Assembly (NCBI RefSeq): GCF_963678635.1
Contig: NC_087064.1
Span: 14,173,599-14,233,598, forward strand
Direction of reading: 5' to 3'
Origin: Symsagittifera roscoffensis
Taxonomy: Eukaryota > Xenacoelomorpha > Acoela > Convolutidae
DNA length: 60,000 bases
Shown here: in pieces, positions 1 through 9,718 of the stretch
How positions within the stretch are numbered: the first letter of the stretch is position 1
Layout of the letters: the number at the start of each line of letters is the position of its first letter
The notes under the pieces: generated by a model
Database searches by the model: none
What the model saw: only the letters and a program-made list of their open reading frames with translations
Told to the model about the DNA's origin: nothing
Position numbers and translations under genes: made by a program

Positions 1-251
1 CGGCGTTCATGTATTTTGGGTATCTAGAGACCTAAGTATGAGGACGTTCTTAATTCTAGAGTGGGGGGATATTTTAGTAGTAGCCTTTAAGCTGTAACGG
101 GTCGTAGTCTCATGTCACAAACGAACCGAATTGGCTCCGACTGATTTGAGGTAGAAAAACACAAGAGATAGTGTCCCTGACTCTTGAGCCAATAGTTACA
201 GGGCCTATTTTTCTTAAGCCTCATGTGTGACTGCAGTAGACGAATGTTACA
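1..251 (+). repeat. Element A 5' LTR, 3'-terminal part only
   Basis: Bases 1-247 match 22208-22448. The LTR end is placed at 251, in ...CGAATGTTACA, because the related LTRs of C and D end in the same motif as part of a terminal inverted repeat (TGTRACATTCG at one end, CGAATGTTACA at the other). The 3' LTR is about 894 bp, so roughly 640 bp of this LTR lie outside the window, including its presumed promoter. Confidence 0.85.
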
Positions 252-262
252 TAGTGTTTTTA

Positions 263-277
263 TGGCGCTCCTGGGTG
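263..277 (+). other. Primer-binding site (PBS) of element A
   Basis: TGGCGCTCCTGGGTG begins with the TGG expected for pairing with a tRNA 3' CCA end. The same 15 bases recur on the minus strand just inside the 5' LTR of element C (46996-47010), although the surrounding leaders differ. It starts 11 nt after the LTR end rather than the usual 0-5 nt. The tRNA was not identified; the complementary acceptor sequence looks somewhat like an Ile(UAU)- or Arg-type tRNA. Confidence 0.6.
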
Positions 278-744
278 TTTACGACATCAAGACTACGGAG
301 TCGAACCCACTTGAGACAGCTTCGGGCTGAATGCCCATTCTAGAGTACCGGCGGTGCGGTTCGACAGGAACGTGCAAACCTTCCGGTTGTACCGTGATAG
401 CTTTTTAAGAAAACTCGAGAAAACTTCCTGGTACGCTCTCCGAACGAGGCTTAGCTAACCGAGTAAAGGGGGGCAACTAGGGGGACAAAAACACGAGCAA
501 AAAGACAAAAAGCAAAACAAAAACAAAAAAAGACTAGAAAAAGGAAAAAAAACCATACAACGAAAAAAGACAGTGACTTTGACACCAGATTAGTTGGATC
601 AAACCTTTATATTAATTAAATAGTATACCCATACTGTTTTACAAGCTCGATCGTTTCGATCAACCTAGTAATTTAACCCAGTAACCTTAATAAAGAGCCC
701 GAGTGTGGGGCGTTGTCAAGGGTTTTCAGATAGCTTGGAACTTA

Positions 745-945
745 GCTGAACCAATAGGAGACTTGACTGGAAGAGGTGACCAGCCGAGTGGGAAAGTGGT
801 TCAGGAGCACTTGAGCTGAACCAATAGGAGACTTGACTGGAAGAGGTGACCAGCCGAGTGGGAAAGTGGTTCAGGAGTACTTGAGCTGAACCAATAGGAG
901 ACTGGACTGAAAGAGTTGACCAGTCGAGTGGGAAAGTAGCCAAGA
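745..945 (+). repeat. 70-bp tandem repeat, about 2.9 copies
   Basis: Units begin at 745, 815 and 885, each with GCTGAACCAATAGGAGACT. The first two differ at very few positions; the third is more diverged and ends inside the unit. The exact 70-nt period points to recent tandem duplication in the leader. Confidence 0.85.
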
Positions 946-1153
946 AGGATTTGGCAGTTCTCGAGTTCTCAAGTTGGGCAGAACGGGTATCGTTAAAATT
1001 CACATTACATTATAGGAAATACGTGTAAAATTGGATAAGCGATATCCCCCGGTTTTGAGAAACGTTTTTACTTGAGCAGGCCTGGAGACAGGTCTACGGT
1101 TTTCTTTTGAGAGGTTTAGCACCCGGCGCTTAAGGTAATTTTAGGTTTAAGAA

Positions 1154-1232
1154 GGGGGGCTAAAAAGGGGGGAGGTTAGAAGGGGGGCTGGTTAAGTTAG
1201 AGGTTGGCGGTTGTAAATTGTAAAAAGGGGGG
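1154..1232 (+). other. Cluster of G6 runs in the leader (possible G-quadruplex)
   Basis: Runs of six G occur at 1154-1159, 1167-1172, 1182-1187 and 1227-1232, with a GGAGG between. The first three are separated by loops of 7 and 9 nt; the fourth is more distant. The arrangement could form a G-quadruplex in DNA or RNA, but nothing here proves it. Confidence 0.35.
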
Positions 1233-1866
1233 AAATTAGAGTAACTAATTAGTCGACATCGTTGATTTAGTTACATTAGTCATTTACACGCGTTGGTCAT
1301 AGGAAGCGGATATCCAAAATTGGAATTAGGTTAAGGTAGGTACCCTGGTCGGATCGGTAGGGGGGAACGGACATAGACAGTTTTTGTGATACCCCATAAG
1401 ATCGCTAGCAGGGGGGAAGGAAACGCGTGGCAATTAGGTACCAGACATTTTTTCGATAGAAGGTAGACATATGTCACCTTTGAATTTTAAGTGGGCTCAT
1501 CTTTCCGTTTTTATTACTTTTTCTAGCTTGGATTTTTGTTGCATTTTGGTGAGGATTTGTGTTTAGTTTTTATACGAACAGGTGATCACAAGATACCTGC
1601 GCACAGGTTTTGGTCTCAAGTTGCTTGGAACATTGAAAGAGAGGTAATTAAAAGGAAATAAGAAAAAGGGGAGTCAGCATTTGGCTTTTAAGAGAGGGTT
1701 TTTGGGAAAATTTTACTAGAGCTTGAGTGGTGGTACAAGGTACAGTGAATCAAGAAGTCCCCATAACGAAGAAGAAAGAGGTCCCACCGCTCAGACACTT
1801 GTCAACAGTCTTGGGACAGTGCCAAAGAAGTCCTGGGACAGTGTTGGACCAGAACAAACTTGATAC

Positions 1867-2636
1867 AGTCTTGGGACATTGGTCTTGGGACAGTGGTCTT
1901 GGGACAGTGGTCTTGGGACAGTGGTCTTGGGACAGTGGTCTTGGGACAGTGGTCTTGGGACAGTGGTCTTGGGACAGTGGTCTTGGGACAAGGGTCTTGG
2001 GACAGGGTCTTGGAACAGTGGTCTTGGGACAGTGGTCTTGGGACAAGGGTCTTGGGACAGGGTCTTGGGACAGTGGCCTTGGGACAGTGGTCTTGGGACA
2101 GTGGTCTTGGGACAAGGGTCTTGGGACAGGGTCTTGGGACAGTGGTCTTGGGACAGTGGTCTTGGGACAAGGGTCTTGGGACAGGGTCTTGGGACAAGGG
2201 TCTTGGGACAGTGGTCTTGGGACAGTGGTCTTGGGACAAGGGTCTTGGGACAGGGTCTTGGGACAAGGGTCTTGGGACAGTGGTCTTGGGACAGTAGTCT
2301 TGGGACACTAGCCTTGGGATAGTAGTCTTGGGACAGTAGTCTTGGGACACTAGCCTTGGGACAGTAGTCTTGGGACACTAGCCTTGGGACACTAGCCTTG
2401 GGACAGTAGTCTTGGGACACTAGCCTTGGGACAGTAGTCTTGGGACACTAGCCTTGGGACACTAGCCTTGGGACAGTAGTCTTGGGACACTAGCCTTGGG
2501 ACAGTAGTCTTGGGACACTGGTCTTGGGACACTAGCCTTGGGACAGCAGTCATGGGACACTGGTCTTGGGACACTAGCCTTGGGACAGTAGCCTTGGGAT
2601 AGTACTCTCAGGACAAGGGTCTTGGGACACTGACGA
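1867..2636 (+). repeat. 14-nt minisatellite, roughly 55 units
   Basis: The core unit TGGTCTTGGGACAG is repeated almost without interruption. Units shift between three variants: TGGTCTTGGGACAG in the first part, AAGGGTCTTGGGAC/AGGGTCTTGGGAC mixed in the middle, and a TAGTCTTGGGACAC/TAGCCTTGGGACAC dimer in the last third, giving a higher-order 28-nt pattern. It lies entirely in the 5' leader of element A. No such array is present in the leader of C. Long open frames on both strands here come from the repeat itself. Confidence 0.95.
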
Positions 2637-2985
2637 AGTACTGGGACAATACCGAACAGTCTTGGGACAGTAGAAAGAAGCCTGGGACGATACAAAGAAG
2701 AGTAGGGACGGTAACTGGAAGTCTTAGGACAGTATAAAAACTGAAGTAAAATTACAACAAGTTGTTTTAAGACAGAATTAAGACAGAACAAGACTAATTG
2801 GAACCCGGTACGGTTGGGACCACAAATAAAGAAAGTTACTCGAAGATTTTAGAGAACTGGAACAAGGTTTTTATCACGTTGTATATTTTCTTTTAAGAAT
2901 TTGTTTCCACAAAATTTTTTTTATTCTTAGAATAGAATTGTGTATATAATAATATTGTAAATAAGAGCAATTGTAAATAGAAATA

Positions 2986-5900
2986 ATGAGACGGAGTAGG
3001 GTACCGGTGCTTGAAAAAAGGTCAAGTGGATCAAACACGAAATATAACTCGTCGCTGCGTGGAACGACATCAAGGGGCCCAAGCAAAACAAAAAATAACT
3101 TTTCAGTTAGCATGGTCAGTACGAGGAGTGGCACCGAGAGCAAGACGCGAGAAGATGCGAGGGAAAAACAGGTGGAGCCTACAATCGAAATCGACCTAGA
3201 GACACCAGACCAGAGCGTAGATGAACTGGAGAAAAAGACGACGGAGTCAACTCCAATGCCCAATGCAGAAGAACCAAACCCGAAACCCATAGAGTTCTCA
3301 CCAATAGACAATGTGGAAGATGCAATAGGCAACACCGAAGAAACGGTGAAAGAAGACTCTCAAGTAAAAAAGACATCTTTTACAAAAAGGTTGGCGATGA
3401 TGGTCGGAATAAAAACGAAAGAAAACATGACTGAAGAACCAAAAGCTGAAAGAGCACGAACATTTGGGACAGTGAGCACGAAGACGACAGAAGCCAATCC
3501 AAGAGAGGAACAAAATAAAGCAGAAGCTACGGCCGAAGACAGACCGACGGCTGACCATGAAGAGGCTACTATTGAGCTAGTTGACTTGATGGCGAAACTG
3601 AATCAGATCGACAAAAAACTGAAGCACAGCGAAGAGGACAGAGAAGTGATAAGAAAAGAATTAAAATACAACAAACACGAGTATCTGGATAGTTATTTTA
3701 ACCTGGCTAAGGCAGCAGATGAGAGACTCAAGGAGATGTCAGATAAGGTAGAAACCACCAATGAAGAACGAGATAAGAACATCAAAAAAGATATGCAACA
3801 GTTGAAAAACCGATATGATGATGTCAACAGCCAATTAGGTAGCCTGGAAAAGAGAATGGACACAATGAGCAAGAATCAGGCCGAAAGTTCATGTGCAATA
3901 CAGACGAAATTGGATGCAATCTTGAGAAATTCTACCTCACAAGAAAGACCGGCAGCGGATCGCACGCAAGGCACCAGAGTTGACTTTGTGGAACCACAAA
4001 GGGGCAAACGGCAATCGACACCGTTGCCCTTAACCCGGGATACGGTGAGCATAGCACCAACAGCTGCTAAAACAATCATGAAGAATGGAACGTCAAGTAC
4101 AACGACTTGCCCGGGGGACTCAACAGCTAGCAGCAACGCAGGTCCGGATGCTATGACATGGGCAAGCACTTGGGAGATGATGAACAGGACTCTAGAGGCC
4201 TTCGCCACGAGGAACACTGACTCGAGCGATAGGAGGGACGGAAAATCAAGAAAAACTTTCAAGAAGCCAAAGGAATTCAAAGACGACTCCGATGGATGCA
4301 TCGACACTTGGGTGGAAGTGATGAGATTACACCTAGAGCAAGATAACTTAAATGATGAAAGACAAGCATGCACAGCCATACTCAGCAACATAGAAGGCAC
4401 GGCATTAAAATGCGTGGTCGCAAAGAAAGAAGAAGAACGCGACACCGCGGACAAGATCTTCGAGATATTGCTGAATCGATTCGGGTCAGGCATGAAGGGT
4501 CACCAAGCGATGATGCGATTTGAAAAGAGAAGGCTGAGGGACGACGAGTCAATAGATCGGTTCCTAGATGGTCTCGAGAGCTTGAGAAGAAGGAGTGACC
4601 CAGAGGAGTCGACAAACAGAAGAAACTTTAGTATTGCCTCGAAGTTCATTGATGGGGTAAAAAGTGACGACTTAAGGACAATGTTAGCAACATACTACAC
4701 ATTGTCGAAAGACAGCGCACCAACCCCAGAAGAAATGAGACAGAAATCAAGGGAATACATGCTGATGAAGCCCAAGAAATACTCATATTCAGAAAACAGG
4801 AACACACAGGGGGGAGGCCAACCCCAGAGGTCATCATGGTACAAACCTAGAGATGATATGGACAAGCGCAGATCATGCGCGAACTGCGGGTCAGCGGACC
4901 ACCACGTGGCTGACTGCACAAAATACAAACAAGGCATGAAGAGCCTAGGATACGCACCGGATGAGGAGGACATGAGCCAGATGGAGGAACACGAGTACTA
5001 TAATGGCTTAATCATTAAGATAGGCGCTAGATGCTTCTTCTGTAACCAGGAGGGGCACTTCAGAATGGATTGTCCCTTGTTCTGGGAAGCGGTCAAGGAC
5101 CAGAGTCACCCCAAACATAAGTTGGCATTAGCGGCGGTGCAGAATCAGCGGAACAGGCAAAACGAGTTTGAATCGAGGAACTTAGGACCACCAAGCACGG
5201 AATTGCCAACGAAGACAGTCAAAGCTGTAACACATGTTAATGGCGCGATAGAATCCGCGGCCGGGAATTCTCTAGAGATAAATTATGAGAAAGCCGCGAC
5301 TGAGGCAATTGCCAAAGTGAAACAGGATCTGGCTGCGAAAGAAATAGAGCAACGATTAAAGCTGGAGATCGAAAGACAGAATTTTAACGAAGCATTAACC
5401 GGATCGAACCCGACACCAGAGGCTGTACCGGGCTCAACAAAAACCGGGAATTGTAACACTGTAAAAATGGTGACGGGAAAGCCATTCGGCATATCGAAAA
5501 TTGGGGCGAGAATAATGTCGATAATCACAGTGGGCGGCCACGAGGTAACCAGAAACTTGAGCGAACCGAGCGACCAGACAATAATGCACATTGACGTGTA
5601 CGCAGATTACTTGAGTGGTATAAGCCCACAAACGACTTCTAGAGCGCTGAGAGCACTACTCATGAGAGGGGGCAGCAAGTCGGTACGTGTTGATAACAGA
5701 TATACTGAAGCTTATGGTCCACACGAGGTGATGCTAAATATAGATGGGATCAACATATATACCAAGACAATGATAACATGTGACGAAGACCTAATTGGGC
5801 AAATCTACGTAGGGAAAGAAGAGTTGAAAGTGAGATCGATTGGATACTGCGCCATGCTTGAAGAAGATGCAATGCACATCGGGACGGAGGCAGATGTGAC

Positions 5901-8900
5901 AGGGCACGTGCTAGATATAAGTGGCAAAAAGACTCAGTTGCGTGGGTTACTTGATACGGGAGCAGTCTTGAGCGCCATACCAATCGAAACTTGGGAAAGG
6001 ATGGGCTTTGACAAAGGTGACTTGATAGACTCGAGAATACGGCTGTCAGCTGCAAACAAAGGGGCCCTTCGGGTGCTGGGCAGGACGCCGATAATAGCCC
6101 TCAATTTGGGGGAACGTAACCTGTGGATGAGCTTTATCGTGGTAGAAAACCTAGATGAATCTGACCAATTCATTTTGGGCAGAGACTTCATCAGGAATTT
6201 CGACGTAACGATTGACCTAAATAACGCAATGTTCAGGATACGGAACCCGGATAGAAGGTACGCAATCAAACCGGTAAATTTAATAATGGCAAATGAAAAC
6301 AAAGCACCGGTATTCTTGAGTAGGAGGGTGAGGCTAAAAGCTAATGAAGCGGCAATTGTAAGCTTGAGAATGAAAAATTACAATGAACTAAGTGACAACA
6401 AGCAAGTGTGTATAGTTCCAAATCCTAATAGTCAAAGTGCTGCTGTTTTAGGAAGATCATTCTCGATAACGAAGAGCGGCCTCTGCGTCAGTGTCTTGTT
6501 GAATACCCTTGATATACCGATCACGATACAGAGAGGGAGGAAACTGGGATATGCTTTACTGGTTAAAACTCGATATGAAACGATTGAGAACTCAAAACAA
6601 AATGAAGTTGTTGATTGTCCCAATCACAGGAACAAAATTTGTATCTTGAGACGAATGCAGAAAATAAAAGATTCTTCAGGTCTTATTAAATCACTTAAGT
6701 CAGAAACGGACGATGGGCTGTCGAGCTGTTCGAACTTTCCAGAGCGACCCACACTAGATGAAATGCAAACTGATAAACCGGTTCTGCCGGAGATTGAACA
6801 TTTGAGGGGCAAACTGAAAGATGAACAGCTCGAAGCCATCAAGGACGTACTAGAGCGGAACGAGGAAGTTTTTTCGAGGCATAAGGCGGATATCGGGTGT
6901 TGTAATTTCGTTGAGCATGAAATAGAACTCGAGGAAAACGCGGTACCACACAGGGAGGGGGCGAGGCGCATGACCCCACACAAATCGGACGCGTGTAGAA
7001 AAGAGATCGAGACGTTACTAGAGTATGACATGATAGAACCATCCAAGTCACCGTGGGCGTGTGGAGTAGTGATGGCCAAAAAGAAAGGCGACCAGTTGAG
7101 GTTTTGTTGTGACTTTCGATACCTGAACTCCGTCACGGTGAAGGATGCCTATCCCATACCTAGGATTGATGAGAGCCTCTCGAAGTTAGGTGATGCAAAA
7201 TTTTTTACGACTCTTGATTTAGGCTCGGCCTTTTGGCAAGTACCACTAAGGAAGCAGGACAGGGACAAGACAGGGTTTGCCTGCGAGTTGGGTCTGTTTC
7301 AATGGAAACGGATGCCGTTTGGACTTTGCAATGCCACAGCCACGTTTCAGCGGTTGATGGCACACGCGCTGATAGGCGTAACGAAGAAGTATGGCAACCT
7401 GGTAATGTGCTACGTGGATGACGTGGTAATAGCGACGCCAACACTGGAAGACCACATTGAGAGACTTGACGAAGTGTTTGCATGCATGAAGAGGTCGGGG
7501 CTAAAGTGTAAACCATCAAAGTGCGAGATACTCAAGGACTCAATAAAATACTTGGGCAGGATGGTAGACAAGCACGGCATTAGACCTGATACGGACGCCG
7601 TGGAAGCAGTCCTGACCTGGAAATCACCGAAGACAGAGCACCAGTTGATGAGCTTCCTGGGTTTCGCTAACTATTATAGAGAGTTCATCAAAGGCTATGC
7701 AGACAAGGTATACCCGATGCAACAATTAATGATACACAAGGGCAAGAAGTTCACGTGGAACAACGCAGCAGAAGAGTCATTCCAGAGAATAAAGAAAGAG
7801 CTATGTGAGGCACCAGTACTGGGTATGCCGACTGAGAAAGGGATGTACGTGCTGGACACGGATGCGTCGGTAGTCGCGATTTCTGGGATTCTCCACCAAG
7901 AACAAGAATGGAATGGGAAGACAGTCTTGAGACCAATAGCGTACGGGAGCAAAGTCCTGAGTGACACGGAAATGAAGTACGGAGCACCAAAAGCAGAGAT
8001 GTTTGCGGTGGTTACCTTTGTCGAGAAATACAGGGCATACCTGGGCAGTGAGCCATTCAAGTTGCGAGTCGACAATCGAGCACTGAGCTGGCTGAAAACG
8101 TACTCAATGGACCAAAGTTACATTGGGAGGTGGATAAATCGCCTGGATGGATACAACATGATAATTGAGCATAGAACACGAGATAAACATCAGAATGCCG
8201 ACAACTTGAGTAAGAAGACGGAGTTCTATGAGAGACAAGAGCAAAGAGAGGCAGACAGACCTGAAATCAAAGATGGCTTCTCTTTCATGGACAAGGAAAC
8301 GTACGACAGTCTTCCACTCACGAGATGGCTGGACAAGTCAGGCAAACCGATAGAAGATCATCCTGAATTGCCTAAAGAGCTTCCAGAGAAGACCATCTTG
8401 AAGAAGAGCAAGAGAATTCCGATTGAGATTATACTCAAGTCGAAGATCGTGAAGGAGACGCTCAAGGCAAAAGGCTATGATCTTAACCAGGTGGAAGCAG
8501 GAACTGCACAGATAGATGATGACTTAATGAGGTTGCTCGAGAAACTATCAGATGATAAGCCCGTGATCCAAGAGAAGGGTAAAGAGGAACCGGAAGTCAC
8601 TATACTTCGGAGAAAAGAGACAGTGAACGATACTAACTCATCAAGAGGAAGCGTCACTGACAGCAAAGATGTCGTGCGGTCACTAGTTGACAAAATCCCC
8701 GAAGACATTCTGGAGCAGACCAAGGTTAGGAAAAAGAAAGTGACGTTCAAAGAAGATACTGAACACCTGGGACTAGGTCAAGAGTCCGGGGAGTGTTCCA
8801 GGTTCACGGAAGAAGGAACCGGAGAAGGAAAATTGTCCGGGGAGCGTGAAGGATGGGATGAAGACTCGGATGAGAGCAGCGAAAGACAAGACAGTCTGTG

Positions 8901-9204
8901 CATGATATTGGCGGAAGAGAAGACAAGGCACCACGACAGGGAGTTACAGACGGATCCATCTTCAGGAACATACAACATGGACATACAGGAGATGCGAGGT
9001 GGTGAGGAACTTGAAAAAATTGCGGTTGCAAGGAAACCATTCAGGGAACTATCATGCAACTCAAACATCAGAACGAATCTGGTGCCAGAAGATGATATGA
9101 AAATCGTGAAAAGGATGATATGCGTGAAACTGAGTGATGACATCCACAACCCTGATGAGATGAATGGACAGATCATGGCGCTAAAGGAGCATGTCAAGAC
9201 CTAA
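2986..9204 (+). CDS. Element A Gag-Pol: capsid, zinc knuckles, protease, reverse transcriptase, RNase H
   Basis: A single 2072-codon frame joins Gag to Pol with no frameshift between them. In order: charged N-terminus (1-190), coiled coil (about 195-310), capsid-like helical region (about 390-600), two CCHC knuckles CX2CX4HX4C (from C631 and about C683), a short coiled coil (about 765-795), retropepsin with LDTGA (D990) and a later ILGRDFI, reverse transcriptase with YVDD at 1476-1479, and Ty3/gypsy-type RNase H (about 1620-1750). A long acidic linker rich in SGE follows. The frame ends early at 9202-9204; the protein clearly resumes in another frame at about 9191, so this is a frameshift relative to element C. 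The ATG at 2986 has A at -3; a second ATG lies at codon 43. The products would copy the element RNA in a cytoplasmic particle. Confidence 0.92.
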   Translation: MRRSRVPVLEKRSSGSNTKYNSSLRGTTSRGPSKTKNNFSVSMVSTRSGTESKTREDAREKQVEPTIEIDLETPDQSVDELEKKTTESTPMPNAEEPNPKPIEFSPIDNVEDAIGNTEETVKEDSQVKKTSFTKRLAMMVGIKTKENMTEEPKAERARTFGTVSTKTTEANPREEQNKAEATAEDRPTADHEEATIELVDLMAKLNQIDKKLKHSEEDREVIRKELKYNKHEYLDSYFNLAKAADERLKEMSDKVETTNEERDKNIKKDMQQLKNRYDDVNSQLGSLEKRMDTMSKNQAESSCAIQTKLDAILRNSTSQERPAADRTQGTRVDFVEPQRGKRQSTPLPLTRDTVSIAPTAAKTIMKNGTSSTTTCPGDSTASSNAGPDAMTWASTWEMMNRTLEAFATRNTDSSDRRDGKSRKTFKKPKEFKDDSDGCIDTWVEVMRLHLEQDNLNDERQACTAILSNIEGTALKCVVAKKEEERDTADKIFEILLNRFGSGMKGHQAMMRFEKRRLRDDESIDRFLDGLESLRRRSDPEESTNRRNFSIASKFIDGVKSDDLRTMLATYYTLSKDSAPTPEEMRQKSREYMLMKPKKYSYSENRNTQGGGQPQRSSWYKPRDDMDKRRSCANCGSADHHVADCTKYKQGMKSLGYAPDEEDMSQMEEHEYYNGLIIKIGARCFFCNQEGHFRMDCPLFWEAVKDQSHPKHKLALAAVQNQRNRQNEFESRNLGPPSTELPTKTVKAVTHVNGAIESAAGNSLEINYEKAATEAIAKVKQDLAAKEIEQRLKLEIERQNFNEALTGSNPTPEAVPGSTKTGNCNTVKMVTGKPFGISKIGARIMSIITVGGHEVTRNLSEPSDQTIMHIDVYADYLSGISPQTTSRALRALLMRGGSKSVRVDNRYTEAYGPHEVMLNIDGINIYTKTMITCDEDLIGQIYVGKEELKVRSIGYCAMLEEDAMHIGTEADVTGHVLDISGKKTQLRGLLDTGAVLSAIPIETWERMGFDKGDLIDSRIRLSAANKGALRVLGRTPIIALNLGERNLWMSFIVVENLDESDQFILGRDFIRNFDVTIDLNNAMFRIRNPDRRYAIKPVNLIMANENKAPVFLSRRVRLKANEAAIVSLRMKNYNELSDNKQVCIVPNPNSQSAAVLGRSFSITKSGLCVSVLLNTLDIPITIQRGRKLGYALLVKTRYETIENSKQNEVVDCPNHRNKICILRRMQKIKDSSGLIKSLKSETDDGLSSCSNFPERPTLDEMQTDKPVLPEIEHLRGKLKDEQLEAIKDVLERNEEVFSRHKADIGCCNFVEHEIELEENAVPHREGARRMTPHKSDACRKEIETLLEYDMIEPSKSPWACGVVMAKKKGDQLRFCCDFRYLNSVTVKDAYPIPRIDESLSKLGDAKFFTTLDLGSAFWQVPLRKQDRDKTGFACELGLFQWKRMPFGLCNATATFQRLMAHALIGVTKKYGNLVMCYVDDVVIATPTLEDHIERLDEVFACMKRSGLKCKPSKCEILKDSIKYLGRMVDKHGIRPDTDAVEAVLTWKSPKTEHQLMSFLGFANYYREFIKGYADKVYPMQQLMIHKGKKFTWNNAAEESFQRIKKELCEAPVLGMPTEKGMYVLDTDASVVAISGILHQEQEWNGKTVLRPIAYGSKVLSDTEMKYGAPKAEMFAVVTFVEKYRAYLGSEPFKLRVDNRALSWLKTYSMDQSYIGRWINRLDGYNMIIEHRTRDKHQNADNLSKKTEFYERQEQREADRPEIKDGFSFMDKETYDSLPLTRWLDKSGKPIEDHPELPKELPEKTILKKSKRIPIEIILKSKIVKETLKAKGYDLNQVEAGTAQIDDDLMRLLEKLSDDKPVIQEKGKEEPEVTILRRKETVNDTNSSRGSVTDSKDVVRSLVDKIPEDILEQTKVRKKKVTFKEDTEHLGLGQESGECSRFTEEGTGEGKLSGEREGWDEDSDESSERQDSLCMILAEEKTRHHDRELQTDPSSGTYNMDIQEMRGGEELEKIAVARKPFRELSCNSNIRTNLVPEDDMKIVKRMICVKLSDDIHNPDEMNGQIMALKEHVKT

Positions 9205-9718
9205 TAAGAGGCTGTCAGACCTAATAAGAGCCCAGAAGAATGACAAAATGACAAGTAACCTCTCCAAATGGATCCAGTCGGGGGTCAAGGAGAAGGGGGA
9301 ACTTGAGGAAGACAGCTACAAGATCTTGAGCCAGTTCTACAAAGAAAAGAAAGACTTACTTTATCACACAGCTGATGGGGTGGTAGCGTGCAAGAGGAGA
9401 GATGAGGAAAAGATATTACACAAACACAACCTCATCATACTACCCCAATTGTACCAGACGGAGGTGCTTTTCAGATCACACGACCAGATGGGCCACCAGG
9501 GGATAGACAAAGTACAACAAAGGATACTTCACAGGTTTGATTGGCCAGGAATGAGAAAAGCTTGCGAGAGATGGGTGAATGCCTGCCTGGCATGTCTCCA
9601 GGTAAAAGACCCAAGGAAGATGAAGTTTCCCCTCAAGTCCGTTGAGAGCTCAGAGTTCAATGAAGTGGTGCAGATAGACCATCAAAAAATCTGCATGACA
9701 GAGTCGGGATATAACTAG
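9191..9718 (+). CDS. Element A Pol continued: integrase zinc-binding domain and start of catalytic core
   Basis: This piece continues Pol after the frameshift near 9190-9204. It carries the integrase HHCC zinc-binding module (H-x4-H in the SHDQMGH context, then CLAC) followed by the first catalytic aspartate, D163 of the piece, in QIDHQ. It stops at TAG 9716-9718, where element C has a glutamine codon at the matching place (GYNQ), so the simplest reading is a CAG-to-TAG nonsense mutation. The frame continues unchanged after the stop. The ATG at 9191 is probably internal, not a real start. Confidence 0.85.
   Translation: MSRPNKRLSDLIRAQKNDKMTSNLSKWIQSGVKEKGELEEDSYKILSQFYKEKKDLLYHTADGVVACKRRDEEKILHKHNLIILPQLYQTEVLFRSHDQMGHQGIDKVQQRILHRFDWPGMRKACERWVNACLACLQVKDPRKMKFPLKSVESSEFNEVVQIDHQKICMTESGYN

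Larger units (their letters stand above)
278..2985 (+). other. Element A 5' leader (untranslated, repeat-rich)
   Basis: About 2.7 kb between PBS and gag with no credible coding region. It holds an A-rich stretch (about 484-555), three 70-bp tandem repeats (745-945), clustered runs of six G (1154-1232, and near 1362 and 1410) and a long 14-nt minisatellite (1867-2636). Open frames across the minisatellite are by-products of the repeat. Leaders of this size in retroelements usually hold packaging and dimerisation signals; none was identified here. Confidence 0.7.

Noticed and set aside
745-945. CRISPR-like array
   Set aside because: The 70-bp units are directly adjacent with no unique spacers, and the context is a eukaryotic retroelement.
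1727-2420. Several long open frames on both strands over the minisatellite
   Set aside because: They repeat the same short peptide in every frame because the unit length and sequence exclude stop codons. There is no domain, and the frames are absent from C.
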